The translations under genes and the position numbers were made by a program. The notes beneath the pieces were generated by a model, which worked only from the letters and a program-made list of their open reading frames with translations, was not told the DNA's origin and ran no database searches. DNA of 16,315 bases. It comes from Archangiaceae bacterium (lineage in GTDB: Bacteria; Myxococcota; Myxococcia; Myxococcales; Myxococcaceae). How positions within the stretch are numbered: the first letter of the stretch is position 1; every line of letters starts with the position of its first letter. The stretch is from assembly GCA_023248915.1 (NCBI GenBank), contig JAHFDQ010000060.1, forward strand, positions 1-16,315. Reading direction: 5' to 3'. Of the stretch, positions 1 through 6,907 are shown in pieces.

Positions 1-320
1 CCGAGGCGCTCGACGCGCTCTGGGGTGGGCCGGAGACCCTCGTCGTCATCAGCACCGACCTGTCCCACTACCTGGCCTACGCCGACGCCCAGCAGTCCGA
101 TCGGGCGACGGCGAGGCGCATCGTCTCGCTCGACGCGGTGCCCCTCGGGTCCGACCAGGCCTGCGGAGCGGCGCCGCTCAACGGGCTGCTCGCCACCGCG
201 CGCCGCCGCGGCCTGACGGTGCGCGAGCTCGCGCTCTGCAACTCCGGGGACACCGCCGGCGACCGTTCGAGGGTCGTCGGGTACGGGGCCTTCGGGCTGT
301 ACGAGGAGGTTCGCGCGTGA
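1..320 (+). CDS. amrB: AmmeMemoRadiSam system protein B (MEMO-like), C-terminal part
   Basis: The reading frame is open from the window edge (first full codon at base 3) to TGA at 318-320, giving the last 105 residues of a protein that begins outside. The segment carries STDLSHY, the counterpart of SSDFCHW in human MEMO1, then a conserved DQACG block and an N-S-G-D-T-A-G-D-R-S-R-V-V-G-Y-G tail typical of bacterial MEMO-like proteins. MEMO proteins share the fold of class III non-haem iron dioxygenases (LigB type). The Cys of DQACG (codon 162-164) aligns with Cys244, a metal ligand of human MEMO1, so a metal site may be kept; the two ligand histidines expected upstream lie outside the window. 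It overlaps the next gene by GTGA, and the following two genes complete the AmmeMemoRadiSam set. The biochemical role is unknown. Confidence 0.88.
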   Translation, partial: EALDALWGGPETLVVISTDLSHYLAYADAQQSDRATARRIVSLDAVPLGSDQACGAAPLNGLLATARRRGLTVRELALCNSGDTAGDRSRVVGYGAFGLYEEVRA

Positions 321-874
321 GCTCGGTCGAAGACACCCGGGGGCCGGTGCTGTTGTGCCTGGCGCGGGCCTCGCTGGTCGAGGCGATGGGCGGCCCGGAG
401 CAGGCGATGCCCGAGGAACCCTGGCTTCGAGAGCCCGGCGCCTGCTTCGTGACCTTGACGCAGGAGAACCAACTGCGGGGCTGCATCGGCAGCATCGAAC
501 CGCGCCGGCCCCTCGGCCACGACGTGCGCGAGAACGCCCGGGGCGCGGCCTTTCACGACCCGCGGTTCCCGCCGCTGCTCGAGGTCGAGCTGAGGGAGAC
601 CCGCATCGAGGTGACGGTGCTCTCCCCGCTCGAGACGGTCGAAGTGCAGACCGAGGCCGAGGCGCTGGCGGCGTTGCGCCCCGGGGTGGACGGCGTGGTG
701 CTGTCCTGGGGCATGAAGCGCGGGGTCTTCATTCCGCAGATGTGGGAGAAGCTGCCCGTCCCGGCCGAGTTCCTCTTTCACTTGCGCCAGAAGGCCGGCC
801 TGCCTGTCCGCGAGTGGCTGTCCGGCACGCGCGTGCAGCGCTTCACCGCCGCCTGCTTCGAGGAAGAGGAATGA
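317..874 (+). CDS. amrA: AmmeMemoRadiSam system protein A (AMMECR1 domain)
   Basis: 185 residues from GTG, whose start overlaps the TGA of the MEMO-like gene (GTGA), so translation is probably coupled. The hallmark of the AMMECR1 fold, L-R-G-C-I-G, is at residues 53-58. It is followed by the usual order of blocks: R-P-L-G-H-D-V, N-A-x-x-A-A-F-x-D-P-R-F-P-P-L, E-V-T-V-L-S-P-L, then G-V-V-L-S-W-G-x-x-R-G-V-F-I-P-Q-x-W. The length fits a single AMMECR1 domain with a short N-terminal helix, and there is no signal peptide, so it should be cytosolic. AMMECR1 proteins are conserved from archaea to humans but their reaction is not established. The invariant Cys56 in the motif is a plausible functional residue (inference). 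The next gene starts inside the last codons of this one (ATGA). Confidence 0.93.
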   Translation: MSSVEDTRGPVLLCLARASLVEAMGGPEQAMPEEPWLREPGACFVTLTQENQLRGCIGSIEPRRPLGHDVRENARGAAFHDPRFPPLLEVELRETRIEVTVLSPLETVEVQTEAEALAALRPGVDGVVLSWGMKRGVFIPQMWEKLPVPAEFLFHLRQKAGLPVREWLSGTRVQRFTAACFEEEE

Positions 875-1944
875 CGCCGGGCCGCTGGTGGCACGCGCTG
901 GAAGACGGCCGGGTGCAGTGCGACCTGTGCCCGCGTGACTGCAAGCTGCACGAGGGCCAGCGCGGCTTCTGCTTCGTGCGCCAGGCGGTGGGCGGCCAGG
1001 TCGAAATGACTTCCTACGGCCGGTCGTCCGGGTTCTGCGTCGACCCCATCGAGAAGAAGCCGCTGAACCACTTCTTCCCGGGGTCGAGCGTGCTGTCCTT
1101 CGGCACCGCGGGCTGCAACCTGGGCTGCCGCTTCTGCCAGAACTGGGACCTGTCGAAGGCCCGCCAGTGGGACCGCCTGGCCGACCAGGCCAGCCCGCGG
1201 CAAATTGCCGACCGCGCGGTCGAGCTGGGCTGCGGCAGCGTCGCCTTCACCTATAACGATCCGGTCACCTGGGCCGAGTACGCGATGGACACCGCCGACG
1301 CCTGCCGCGAGAGGGGAGTGTCGGCCGTGGCGGTGACCGCCGGGTACATGCGCGCTCCGGCCCGCGCTGACTTCTACGCGAAGATGGACGCGGCCAACGT
1401 CGACCTGAAGGCCTTCACCGAAGACTTCTACGACAAAGTCACCTTCTCGCACCTGGCGCCGGTGCTCGAGACGCTCGAGTACGTGGCCCGCGAAACCGAC
1501 ACCTGGCTGGAAGTGACGACGCTGCTCATCCCCGGGCTGAACGATTCGGAACGAGAGGTGGCCGAGCTTTCGGAGTGGATGGCGGGACACCTGGGCCCCG
1601 ACGTGCCGCTGCACTTCAGCGCCTTCCACCCCGACTTCAAGATGCGCGACGTGCCGGCGACGCCGCTCGCCACGCTGCGCCGCGCCCGGGCCCAGGCGAA
1701 GGCCGCCGGGCTCCACTTCGTCTACACCGGCAACGTGCACGACGCCGCCGGAGACGCCACCTCGTGCGCGAAGTGCGGAGCCACGCTCGTGGCGCGCGAC
1801 TGGTACCAGATACTCGACTACCGGGTGACGCCTGACGGGCGCTGCCCGGACTGCGGCGCGCCGGTGCCCGGTAGGTTCGGCCCCTCGGCCGGAACCTTCG
1901 GAGCCCGCCGGATGCGCGTTTCGTTCGAATCCGTGCCGCTGTAG
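871..1944 (+). CDS. amrS: AmmeMemoRadiSam system radical SAM enzyme
   Basis: 357 residues from ATG at 871, chosen because it overlaps the amrA stop (ATGA) and has a purine-rich AGGAAGAGG just upstream. The frame stays open back to 355, but that extension only shadows amrA. The N-terminus has a Cys cluster (C17, C20, C24, C34) of the form C-D-L-C-P-R-D-C. The radical SAM [4Fe-4S] motif CxxxCxxC is C82, C86, C89 in G-C-N-L-G-C-R-F-C-Q-N-W. Later blocks T-Y-N-D-P and L-L-I-P-G-L-N-D, and H-F-S-A-F-H-P, match this family, which is related to pyruvate formate-lyase-activating enzymes. The C-terminus adds a second Cys pair set (C-A-K-C-G ... C-P-D-C-G), probably a zinc or iron-sulfur ribbon. The enzyme is predicted to cleave SAM to start a radical reaction, probably on or with its two partners; the substrate is unknown. 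Confidence 0.93.
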   Translation: MTPGRWWHALEDGRVQCDLCPRDCKLHEGQRGFCFVRQAVGGQVEMTSYGRSSGFCVDPIEKKPLNHFFPGSSVLSFGTAGCNLGCRFCQNWDLSKARQWDRLADQASPRQIADRAVELGCGSVAFTYNDPVTWAEYAMDTADACRERGVSAVAVTAGYMRAPARADFYAKMDAANVDLKAFTEDFYDKVTFSHLAPVLETLEYVARETDTWLEVTTLLIPGLNDSEREVAELSEWMAGHLGPDVPLHFSAFHPDFKMRDVPATPLATLRRARAQAKAAGLHFVYTGNVHDAAGDATSCAKCGATLVARDWYQILDYRVTPDGRCPDCGAPVPGRFGPSAGTFGARRMRVSFESVPL

Positions 1945-2166
1945 ACCAGCGATTCCAGCCTGGCGCTAACCAGAACCAGACCGCCTACGTTGGCCGGCTG
2001 ACACTCCGCACCCGTGGCAGTTGAGCTCGGTCTGCGGGGGGCGGAGCATTCGGTGCTCTTCTCGAGCGGACTCCATGGCCGGCGTGCCCCGTACCGTTGA
2101 GAATCTGACGGCGTGTGGCCCTTGAGGCCAATGCCAGCCAGCCGGGCGAACGCCAGGAGCGCGCCG
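1945..2166 (+). other. Intergenic region, 222 bp
   Basis: No convincing gene, terminator or promoter was found between the radical SAM gene and the DUF1638-receiver gene. The open frame of the downstream gene extends back to GTG 2113, so part of this stretch could be coding if an upstream start is used. No hairpin followed by a T-run is present. Confidence 0.4.
2155..2159 (+). promoter_or_regulatory. Ribosome binding site that decides the start of the DUF1638-receiver gene
   Basis: AGGAG lies 7 nt before GTG 2167. The upstream candidates are weaker: GTG 2113 has no clear Shine-Dalgarno sequence, and ATG 2131 has only GAGG at very short spacing. The N-terminal sequence after GTG 2167 (C-I-A-V-C-G-A-F) is also where the domain begins. 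Confidence 0.55.
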
Positions 2167-3153
2167 GTGTGCATCGCAGTCTGTGGAGCCTTTCGCCCCG
2201 AGTTGGAGGCGGTGCTGGCTTCAAGCCGGCTGGGTCAGGACGTGGCGATGGCGGTCTTGCCCATCCGCTGCGAGGGCGAGCCCTGGGCTTGGGCTGACGT
2301 GCTGGCGGCCGTCCGGGGCGCGGGCCACGCCTGCGATTCAGTGGAGGTGTGGGGTTCTCGGTGCGTCCCGGAAGGGGCTCCGCCGGCGAGTTGCCGCGGG
2401 CGCGTCGAAGCCCTGCACGCGTGCCAGGCGCTCCTATCGACCGAGGCCTGCGCCGAGCTGCCCAAGGGGGCGATGGTGGTGACGCCCGGCTGGCTGCGGC
2501 ACTGGCGGGCTCGGGTGAAGCAGTGGGGCTTCTTCGCGGCACTCGGGCCGCTGCAATTCCGTGAGTCGGTCTCGCGCCTCATCATGCTCGACGCAGGCGT
2601 GGACCCGGACGCGCACCGGTTGCTCGCCGAGGCCGCGACGCTGACCGGGCTCGACGCGGTGCACGTCACCGTCGGCCTGGAAGAGCTGACCGCGAGGGCG
2701 CGCGCGACCGTCCTTCGCTGGTCCGGAGCCGCGCCGCCGGCCGACGGCGAGTCGGTCCTCCCGTACCGCGCCCGGGTGCTCTTGATGGAACACAGCCCGC
2801 TGGTGCGTGCCGCCACCGAGCGCGCCCTCGAGTACCTGGGGTGCAAGGTCCAGGTCGCGCGCGACGGGGAAGACGCCGTCGCCCGGTACGCCGAAGCGCA
2901 GCGGCGGGGCGAAGGCTTCGACGTGGTGTTGCTCGACCTGGCCGTGGCCGGTGGCATGGGAGGCGTCGAGGCGCTGCGCCGGTTGGCCGACCTCGACCCC
3001 GCGGTGAAGGCGGTCTGCTGCGGCGGCTATGCCGGCGAGGCGGTGATGGCGCAGCCGGCGGACTTGGGCTTCTCTGGGGCGCTGCACAAGCCCTACTCGG
3101 CGGCCGAGCTCGGCGAGCTCTTGCAGCGGGTGCTCTCGGGCACGAGGGGCTGA
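2167..3153 (+). CDS. DUF1638-like domain fused to a response-regulator receiver domain
   Basis: 328 residues if GTG 2167 is the start; GTG 2113 or ATG 2131 would add 18 or 12 residues. Residues about 1-190 resemble DUF1638: an N-terminal A-V-C-G-A-F block, several spaced cysteines (G-S-R-C, A-S-C, H-A-C, E-A-C), T-P-G-W-L at 106-110, then W-x-x-x-V-K-Q-W-G-F and S-x-S-R-L-I-M-L-D-A-G-V-D. In proteins I recall with this N-terminal domain, it precedes PAS and histidine-kinase domains. Here it is followed directly by a receiver domain (about residues 200-328). That receiver keeps the phospho-acceptor Asp257 and Lys308, but the acidic pair is Glu208-His209 and the conserved Thr/Ser is Cys285. It has no signal peptide or membrane span, so it is probably a cytosolic sensor or protein-interaction module. 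The gene ends 52 nt before ftsE; whether they are co-transcribed is unclear. The DUF1638 call rests on motif memory. Confidence 0.65.
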   Translation: MCIAVCGAFRPELEAVLASSRLGQDVAMAVLPIRCEGEPWAWADVLAAVRGAGHACDSVEVWGSRCVPEGAPPASCRGRVEALHACQALLSTEACAELPKGAMVVTPGWLRHWRARVKQWGFFAALGPLQFRESVSRLIMLDAGVDPDAHRLLAEAATLTGLDAVHVTVGLEELTARARATVLRWSGAAPPADGESVLPYRARVLLMEHSPLVRAATERALEYLGCKVQVARDGEDAVARYAEAQRRGEGFDVVLLDLAVAGGMGGVEALRRLADLDPAVKAVCCGGYAGEAVMAQPADLGFSGALHKPYSAAELGELLQRVLSGTRG

Positions 3154-3205
3154 CCCGTCGCGAACCTCGCCGCCGGGCCCAATCTGGAGGAAGATCGGCC
3201 GCGCC

Positions 3206-3904
3206 GTGATTCAGATGTTCCACGTCTATAAGGCGTACCCGGGCGACCCGCCCTCGCTCTCGGACATCAACCTCCACGTCCGCAAGGGCGAGTTCGTCTT
3301 CCTCACCGGGCCGTCGGGCGCCGGCAAGACGACCCTGTTGAAGCTGGTGTTCTGCGCCGAGAAGGCCACCAAGGGGCAGATTCTGGTGGGCGGCCGAAAC
3401 ATTGCCCGCATTCGCGAGTCGGCGATCCCCTACCTGCGCCGGAACATCGGAGTCGTCTTTCAGGACTTCAAGCTCTTGCCGCACCGCACCGTGGCCGACA
3501 ACGTCGCCTTCACGCTCGACGTCGTGGGCATGCCCAGGCGCGAAGGCATGGCCCGGGTGACCCAGGTGTTGAAGCAGGTCGGGCTCGAGCACAAGGCGGG
3601 GTCGCTGCCCTTGCGCCTTTCGGGCGGAGAGCAGCAGCGAGTCGTCATCGCCCGCGCGCTGGTGAATGATCCAACCATCCTGTTGGCCGACGAACCCACC
3701 GGCAACCTCGACCCGGCGCTGACGGTCGAGATCATGGACCTGTTGTGCGCCGTCAACGTCCGGGGCACCACCGTCGTCGTGGCGACGCACGACGCGTCGC
3801 TCATCGCGCGGTACGACAAGCGGACGGTGCGGCTCGAGCGGGGCCTCATCGTCGCCGACCAGGACGGCGCCAAGGCCGCGCGGCGCATGGCGGGCGCCGA
3901 GTGA
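3206..3904 (+). CDS. ftsE: Cell division ATP-binding protein FtsE
   Basis: 232 residues, the usual FtsE length. The GTG start gives M-I-Q-M-F-H-V, typical of FtsE; GGAGGA at 3186-3191 is a rather distant ribosome site (14 nt). All ABC ATPase motifs are intact: Walker A G-P-S-G-A-G-K-T-T (35-43), Q-loop Gln86 within V-V-F-Q-D-F-K-L-L (an FtsE hallmark), signature L-S-G-G-E-Q-Q-R (138-145), Walker B I-L-L-A-D-E-P-T-G-N-L-D (158-169) and switch His195. FtsE binds FtsX at the inner membrane face of the divisome and hydrolyses ATP to drive opening of septal peptidoglycan hydrolysis, rather than transport. The stop overlaps the ftsX start (GTGA), so FtsE and FtsX are translationally coupled. Confidence 0.96.
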   Translation: MIQMFHVYKAYPGDPPSLSDINLHVRKGEFVFLTGPSGAGKTTLLKLVFCAEKATKGQILVGGRNIARIRESAIPYLRRNIGVVFQDFKLLPHRTVADNVAFTLDVVGMPRREGMARVTQVLKQVGLEHKAGSLPLRLSGGEQQRVVIARALVNDPTILLADEPTGNLDPALTVEIMDLLCAVNVRGTTVVVATHDASLIARYDKRTVRLERGLIVADQDGAKAARRMAGAE

Positions 3905-4803
3905 GCGCGACGGCGAAGGCCGCCTACTTCTGGCGGGCCGCGGTGCAGGGCATTCGCCGAGCGCCGTTCGTGCACTTCATCGCGGTCTTGACCATCGCGC
4001 TGGCGCTATTCGCGATCGGGCTGGCCCGTGGCGGGGGCGAGCTGCTCGAGTCGCTCATCTCGTCCATCGGCAGCGAGGTCGAGCTGACCGTCTACCTGAA
4101 GCCCGACGCGACCGATGCCGACGCGAAGGAAATCGCGGCGGCCCTGTCCAAGCGCACCGGAACCGAGGCGGTGGTGGTGCCGCCGGACGTTGCGCTGGGC
4201 CGGCTGGCGGCGCAGTTGGGAGAGCTCGGCTCGACGCTCACCGGCCTGCCCGAGAACCCGCTGCCGGTGTCGGTCGAGGTGAGGGTGCCGGAAGCCGTCC
4301 GCGGCCCGGGGGGCCTGCGCGCGCTCGCCGAGAAGGTGCGGCAGTCGCCGGCGGTCGAGGCGGTGGACTACGGCGAGGAAGCCGTCGAGCGGCTCTCGGC
4401 CATCGCGCTCGCGCTCAGGTGGGGCGGGCTGGTGGGCTTCGCGCTGGTGCTGCTCGCTACCGCCATCATCAGCTCGGCCACGCTGCAGTTGGCCATCTAT
4501 GCCCGGCGCGAGGAGATCGAGATTCAGAAGCTGGTGGGAGCCACCGACCGCTTCGCCAAAATTCCATTCCTCATCGAGGGGATGTTGCAGGGGCTGGCGG
4601 GCGCGGCGGCGGCAGTCGGCGGGCTGCACCTGTTCTGGGCGCTCGCCGGGCCGCGCCTTTCGTCGCTGCTCGCCTTCCTGTCGGTGGGCGGCTGCGTCGC
4701 CCGCGGAGTCGACCCGGTGCTCGCGCTGCAGCTCGCCGGCTTGGGCTGTGGCCTGGGGCTCGCCGGCAGCTTCGTCGCGGTGGGCCGGTTCTTGCGCGTA
4801 TGA
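3901..4803 (+). CDS. ftsX: Cell division membrane protein FtsX
   Basis: 300 residues from GTG 3901, which overlaps the ftsE stop; the open frame upstream is only a shadow of ftsE. The topology is that of FtsX: a cytosolic N-terminus, TM1 at about 24-42, an extracytoplasmic domain of about 130 residues (43-173), then TM2 (174-198), TM3 (221-250) and TM4 (273-297). The cytosolic loop R-R-E-E-I-E-I-Q-K-L-V-G-A-T after TM2 is a strongly conserved FtsX motif and the likely FtsE contact. The periplasmic domain starts with V-E-L-T-V-Y-L-K, also typical. In Gram-negative bacteria this domain binds EnvC, and an EnvC-like gene follows with an ATGA overlap, so the three products probably form one complex at the septum. 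Confidence 0.95.
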   Translation: MSATAKAAYFWRAAVQGIRRAPFVHFIAVLTIALALFAIGLARGGGELLESLISSIGSEVELTVYLKPDATDADAKEIAAALSKRTGTEAVVVPPDVALGRLAAQLGELGSTLTGLPENPLPVSVEVRVPEAVRGPGGLRALAEKVRQSPAVEAVDYGEEAVERLSAIALALRWGGLVGFALVLLATAIISSATLQLAIYARREEIEIQKLVGATDRFAKIPFLIEGMLQGLAGAAAAVGGLHLFWALAGPRLSSLLAFLSVGGCVARGVDPVLALQLAGLGCGLGLAGSFVAVGRFLRV

Positions 4804-5921
4804 AGGCCCGGGCGGCGGCGGCGGCCCTGTTGCTCTTCGCCTCGGGCGCGGCCGGCGAGGCGTCGGAAGACGAGGCGCGCCTGTCGCAGCGGCTGGCGGC
4901 CGAGCGGGCGACGCTCGAGGCGCTGCAAGCCTCGCAGGGCACGGGGCTCGAGCTGGTCGACTCGCTCGAGCAGATCGCCCGGGATTCCGGGGCGAGGGTG
5001 GCCGCGTTCGAGCGGCAGCTTCGGTCGGTCAGCGCCCAGGTCGCGTTGGCCGAGCGGCTCGAGGCGCTGTCGGCGGCGACCGCGCGCGAGCGGCTGCGCC
5101 GGCTGTCGCCGCAGCTCTGGGCCTGGTACCGCACCTCGCGCCACGACCGGCTCGGGTTCCTGTTGTCGTCCGGCGACTTCGCGACCCTGATGCGGCGGTC
5201 GCGGGGCATGCGCGAGCTGGTCCGGCGCGACGTGGCGATGATCGACGAGGTGCGCGAGGCCGAGCGCTACCAGCAGGTCTCGGCCGCGCAGCTGACGCGC
5301 ATGCGGGCGACCGCCCAGTACGGCGTCACGGTGCTTCGCCGCGAGACGGCCACCGCCGAGGTGCGAAGAGAGGCGTTGCGGACGCTGCTCGAGAGCCTCC
5401 AGGCCGGAACCGAGCGGTCGGAGAAGCTGATCGTCGAGCTCGAGCAGGCCGAGGCCGCGCTGGCCGAGCGGGTCAGGCTTTTGCCGGTGACGCCGACCTT
5501 GGACTTCAAGGGCAAGCGGGGCCACCTGCCGTTCCCGACGAAGGGCATCATCGAGGTGGGGTTCGGCAAGGTGGTGAACCCGAAGTTCAACACGGTGACG
5601 GTGCAGAAGGGGGTCGACTTCCGGGCGCGGGAAGGGTCGCCGGTGGCCGCGGTGGCCGCGGGGACGGTGGCCTTCGCCGGGTGGCTGAAGGGGTACGGCA
5701 ACCTGGTCATCGTGGACCACGGTGGCGGGTACCACACGCTCTCGGCGCACCTGGCGACGCTGGGAGTCGAGGCCGGTTCGCTGGTCGAGCCGGGGGCGGC
5801 GCTGGGCACGGTGGGCGACACCGGCAGCCTGAAGGGTCCCTACCTGTACTTCGAGATTCGGCAGAAGGGCCGGGCGATCGACCCGGCGCGCTGGCTGGAC
5901 GAAGAGGCGGCGTTCGAGTAG
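4800..5921 (+). CDS. envC: EnvC-like murein hydrolase activator (coiled coil + degenerate LytM/M23 domain)
   Basis: 373 residues from ATG 4800, overlapping the ftsX stop. An N-terminal signal peptide (M-K-A-R then Ala/Leu, cleavage near residues 19-22) precedes a long charged coiled-coil region (about 25-235) and a C-terminal LytM/M23 domain (about 245-370). Active M23 peptidases use HxxxD and HxH zinc ligands. Here the first His is Gln269 (Q-K-G-V-D, Asp273 kept) and HxH is Tyr348-Leu-Tyr350; only His317 remains. E. coli EnvC has lost ligands in the same places (it ends S-L-Y-F-E-I-R, compare Y-L-Y-F-E-I-R here). The protein is therefore predicted to activate an amidase rather than cut peptidoglycan itself. 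Domain order and position after ftsEX support the EnvC role; the partner amidase is not in this window. Confidence 0.9.
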   Translation: MKARAAAAALLLFASGAAGEASEDEARLSQRLAAERATLEALQASQGTGLELVDSLEQIARDSGARVAAFERQLRSVSAQVALAERLEALSAATARERLRRLSPQLWAWYRTSRHDRLGFLLSSGDFATLMRRSRGMRELVRRDVAMIDEVREAERYQQVSAAQLTRMRATAQYGVTVLRRETATAEVRREALRTLLESLQAGTERSEKLIVELEQAEAALAERVRLLPVTPTLDFKGKRGHLPFPTKGIIEVGFGKVVNPKFNTVTVQKGVDFRAREGSPVAAVAAGTVAFAGWLKGYGNLVIVDHGGGYHTLSAHLATLGVEAGSLVEPGAALGTVGDTGSLKGPYLYFEIRQKGRAIDPARWLDEEAAFE

Positions 5922-5931
5922 CTCGAGTCGG

Positions 5932-6789
5932 GTGGACCTACTCGAGGCCGGCAACCGGGTGCTGCGGCGCGTCTTGCTCGCGCGCGGAGTGCGCTCGGAG
6001 GTGGCGACGGTCCACGGGCAGCGGGTGCACTTCTACTTCCTCGGCGGCGCCAGGGCGGGGACGCCAGTTGTTCTCCTGCACGGAGTCGGCGGCCAGGCGA
6101 ACGGCTTCGCGCGCACCTTCTTCGGGTTGGCGAAGCGCTTCGGGAGCGTCTTCGCGCTCGACCTGCCCGGCCACGGTTTCTCGCCGCTGCCGGAACAAGG
6201 CCCCCTGTCGCTGAGGGGCCAAGTCGAAGTCCTGGCGGCGTTCCTCAGGGAAGTGGTGCGCGCGCCTCCGTTGCTGGTGGGCAACTCGCTCGGGGGAGCG
6301 ATGGCCATCGAGCTGGCCCACGCGCGGCCCGACCTGGTGCGGGCGCTGGGGTTAATAGCGCCCGCGGGAGCCCGGGTCGGCGAGCACCGGCTGGCCGGGA
6401 CGTTCGAGGCGATGAACGTCCGCACCAACGGCCAGGCGGTGGCGCTGACTCGGCGCCTGTTCCACCGGCCGCCGATGGGGGCCTGGCTGCTCTCGTCGAG
6501 CCTACGCCGCATGTACGGCGCGGCCGCGGCGAGGCACGTCTTCGCCGAGGCCAAGCCGGGCGACCACATCGCGCCCGAGGTGCTGGCGGCGCTGGCGATG
6601 CCGACGCTGCTGGTCTGGGGCGCGTCGGAGAAGGTGCTGCCGTACGAGGGACTGGAGTACTTCCGAGAGCACCTGCCGCGCCACGCCGAGGTGCACGTCG
6701 TCGAGGGCTTCGGCCACGTGCCGCAGGTCGAGCGCCCGCGCCAGTTGGTCGAGCTGCTGGTGAGCTTCGCCGACCGGAGCCGGTTGTAG
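5932..6789 (+). CDS. Alpha/beta-fold hydrolase
   Basis: 285 residues from GTG 5932, 10 nt after the EnvC-like stop, so probably in the same transcript. It has the alpha/beta hydrolase pattern: oxyanion region V-V-L-L-H-G-V-G-G, D-L-P-G-H-G-F-S, nucleophile elbow G-N-S-L-G-G with Ser119, and catalytic His262 in F-G-H-V-P. The usual acid position, normally Asp in W-G-x-x-D-x-V-L-P, is Glu233 in W-G-A-S-E-K-V-L-P. Glu serves as the acid in some family members, so activity is plausible. There is no signal peptide; the N-terminal stretch of about 35 residues before the core is short and basic. The substrate cannot be told from sequence; esterase, lipase-like or C-C hydrolase roles are all possible. 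Genes of this type near ftsEX-envC have no established role. Confidence 0.88.
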   Translation: MDLLEAGNRVLRRVLLARGVRSEVATVHGQRVHFYFLGGARAGTPVVLLHGVGGQANGFARTFFGLAKRFGSVFALDLPGHGFSPLPEQGPLSLRGQVEVLAAFLREVVRAPPLLVGNSLGGAMAIELAHARPDLVRALGLIAPAGARVGEHRLAGTFEAMNVRTNGQAVALTRRLFHRPPMGAWLLSSSLRRMYGAAAARHVFAEAKPGDHIAPEVLAALAMPTLLVWGASEKVLPYEGLEYFREHLPRHAEVHVVEGFGHVPQVERPRQLVELLVSFADRSRL

Positions 6790-6794
6790 GGACC

Positions 6795-6816
6795 GCCAAA
6801 GTTGCGCCCACTTGGC
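6795..6816. repeat. Imperfect inverted repeat after the hydrolase gene
   Basis: GCCAAAGT, a 7-nt loop, then ACTTGGC can form a stem with one bulged A, 5 nt after the hydrolase stop. No T-run follows on either strand, so it is at best a weak or rho-assisted terminator or a processing stem. Confidence 0.3.
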
Positions 6817-6860
6817 AGCGGCCGGGACACGTAGCTCGAGAAACACGGTCGCCCAGTACC

Positions 6861-6907
6861 CCCATGCTTGCACAAAACTAAATCATGGCTTACGTTATGT
6901 GCATGGG
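6861..6907. promoter_or_regulatory. Inverted repeat spanning the AbiEi start, candidate operator
   Basis: The left arm CCCATGCTTGCACAAAAC (6861-6878) and the right arm GTTATGTGCATGGG (6894-6907) are inverted copies. The reverse complement of the right arm is CCCATGCACATAAC, which matches the left arm at 13 of 14 bases once a 4-nt insertion is allowed. The core TGCACA (6869-6874) / TGTGCA (6898-6903) is perfect. The stretch is markedly richer in A/T than its surroundings. AbiEi antitoxins are known to repress their own operon by binding inverted repeats in the promoter, so this is a candidate operator. Confidence 0.5.
6868..6903 (+). promoter_or_regulatory. Candidate leaderless promoter of the AbiE pair
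   Basis: TTGCAC (6868-6873), a 17-nt spacer, and TACGTT (6891-6896, fitting TAnnnT) would place the transcription start near 6903, exactly at an ATG. None of the three in-frame ATGs here (6885, 6897, 6903) has a Shine-Dalgarno sequence, which fits leaderless translation from 6903. The -10 match is only partial. Confidence 0.35.

Noticed and set aside
355..870. N-terminal extension of the radical SAM frame
   Set aside because: It overlaps amrA in another frame; ATG 871 has a ribosome site and the ATGA coupling.
1945..2166. A small gene on the minus strand at 1985-2174
   Set aside because: No motif or ribosome site, and the frame continues antisense through the DUF1638 gene; looks like a GC-driven shadow.
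4800..5921. Active M23 metallopeptidase
   Set aside because: The HxxxD and HxH zinc ligands are replaced (Gln269, Tyr348, Tyr350).
4524..5954. A 476-codon minus-strand frame across ftsX and envC
   Set aside because: Antisense shadow of two well supported genes; no recognisable domain.
4499..6214. A 571-codon plus-strand frame overlapping envC
   Set aside because: Out of frame with ftsX, envC and the hydrolase, which all carry clear motifs; the translation is low-complexity Gly/Arg/Ala.
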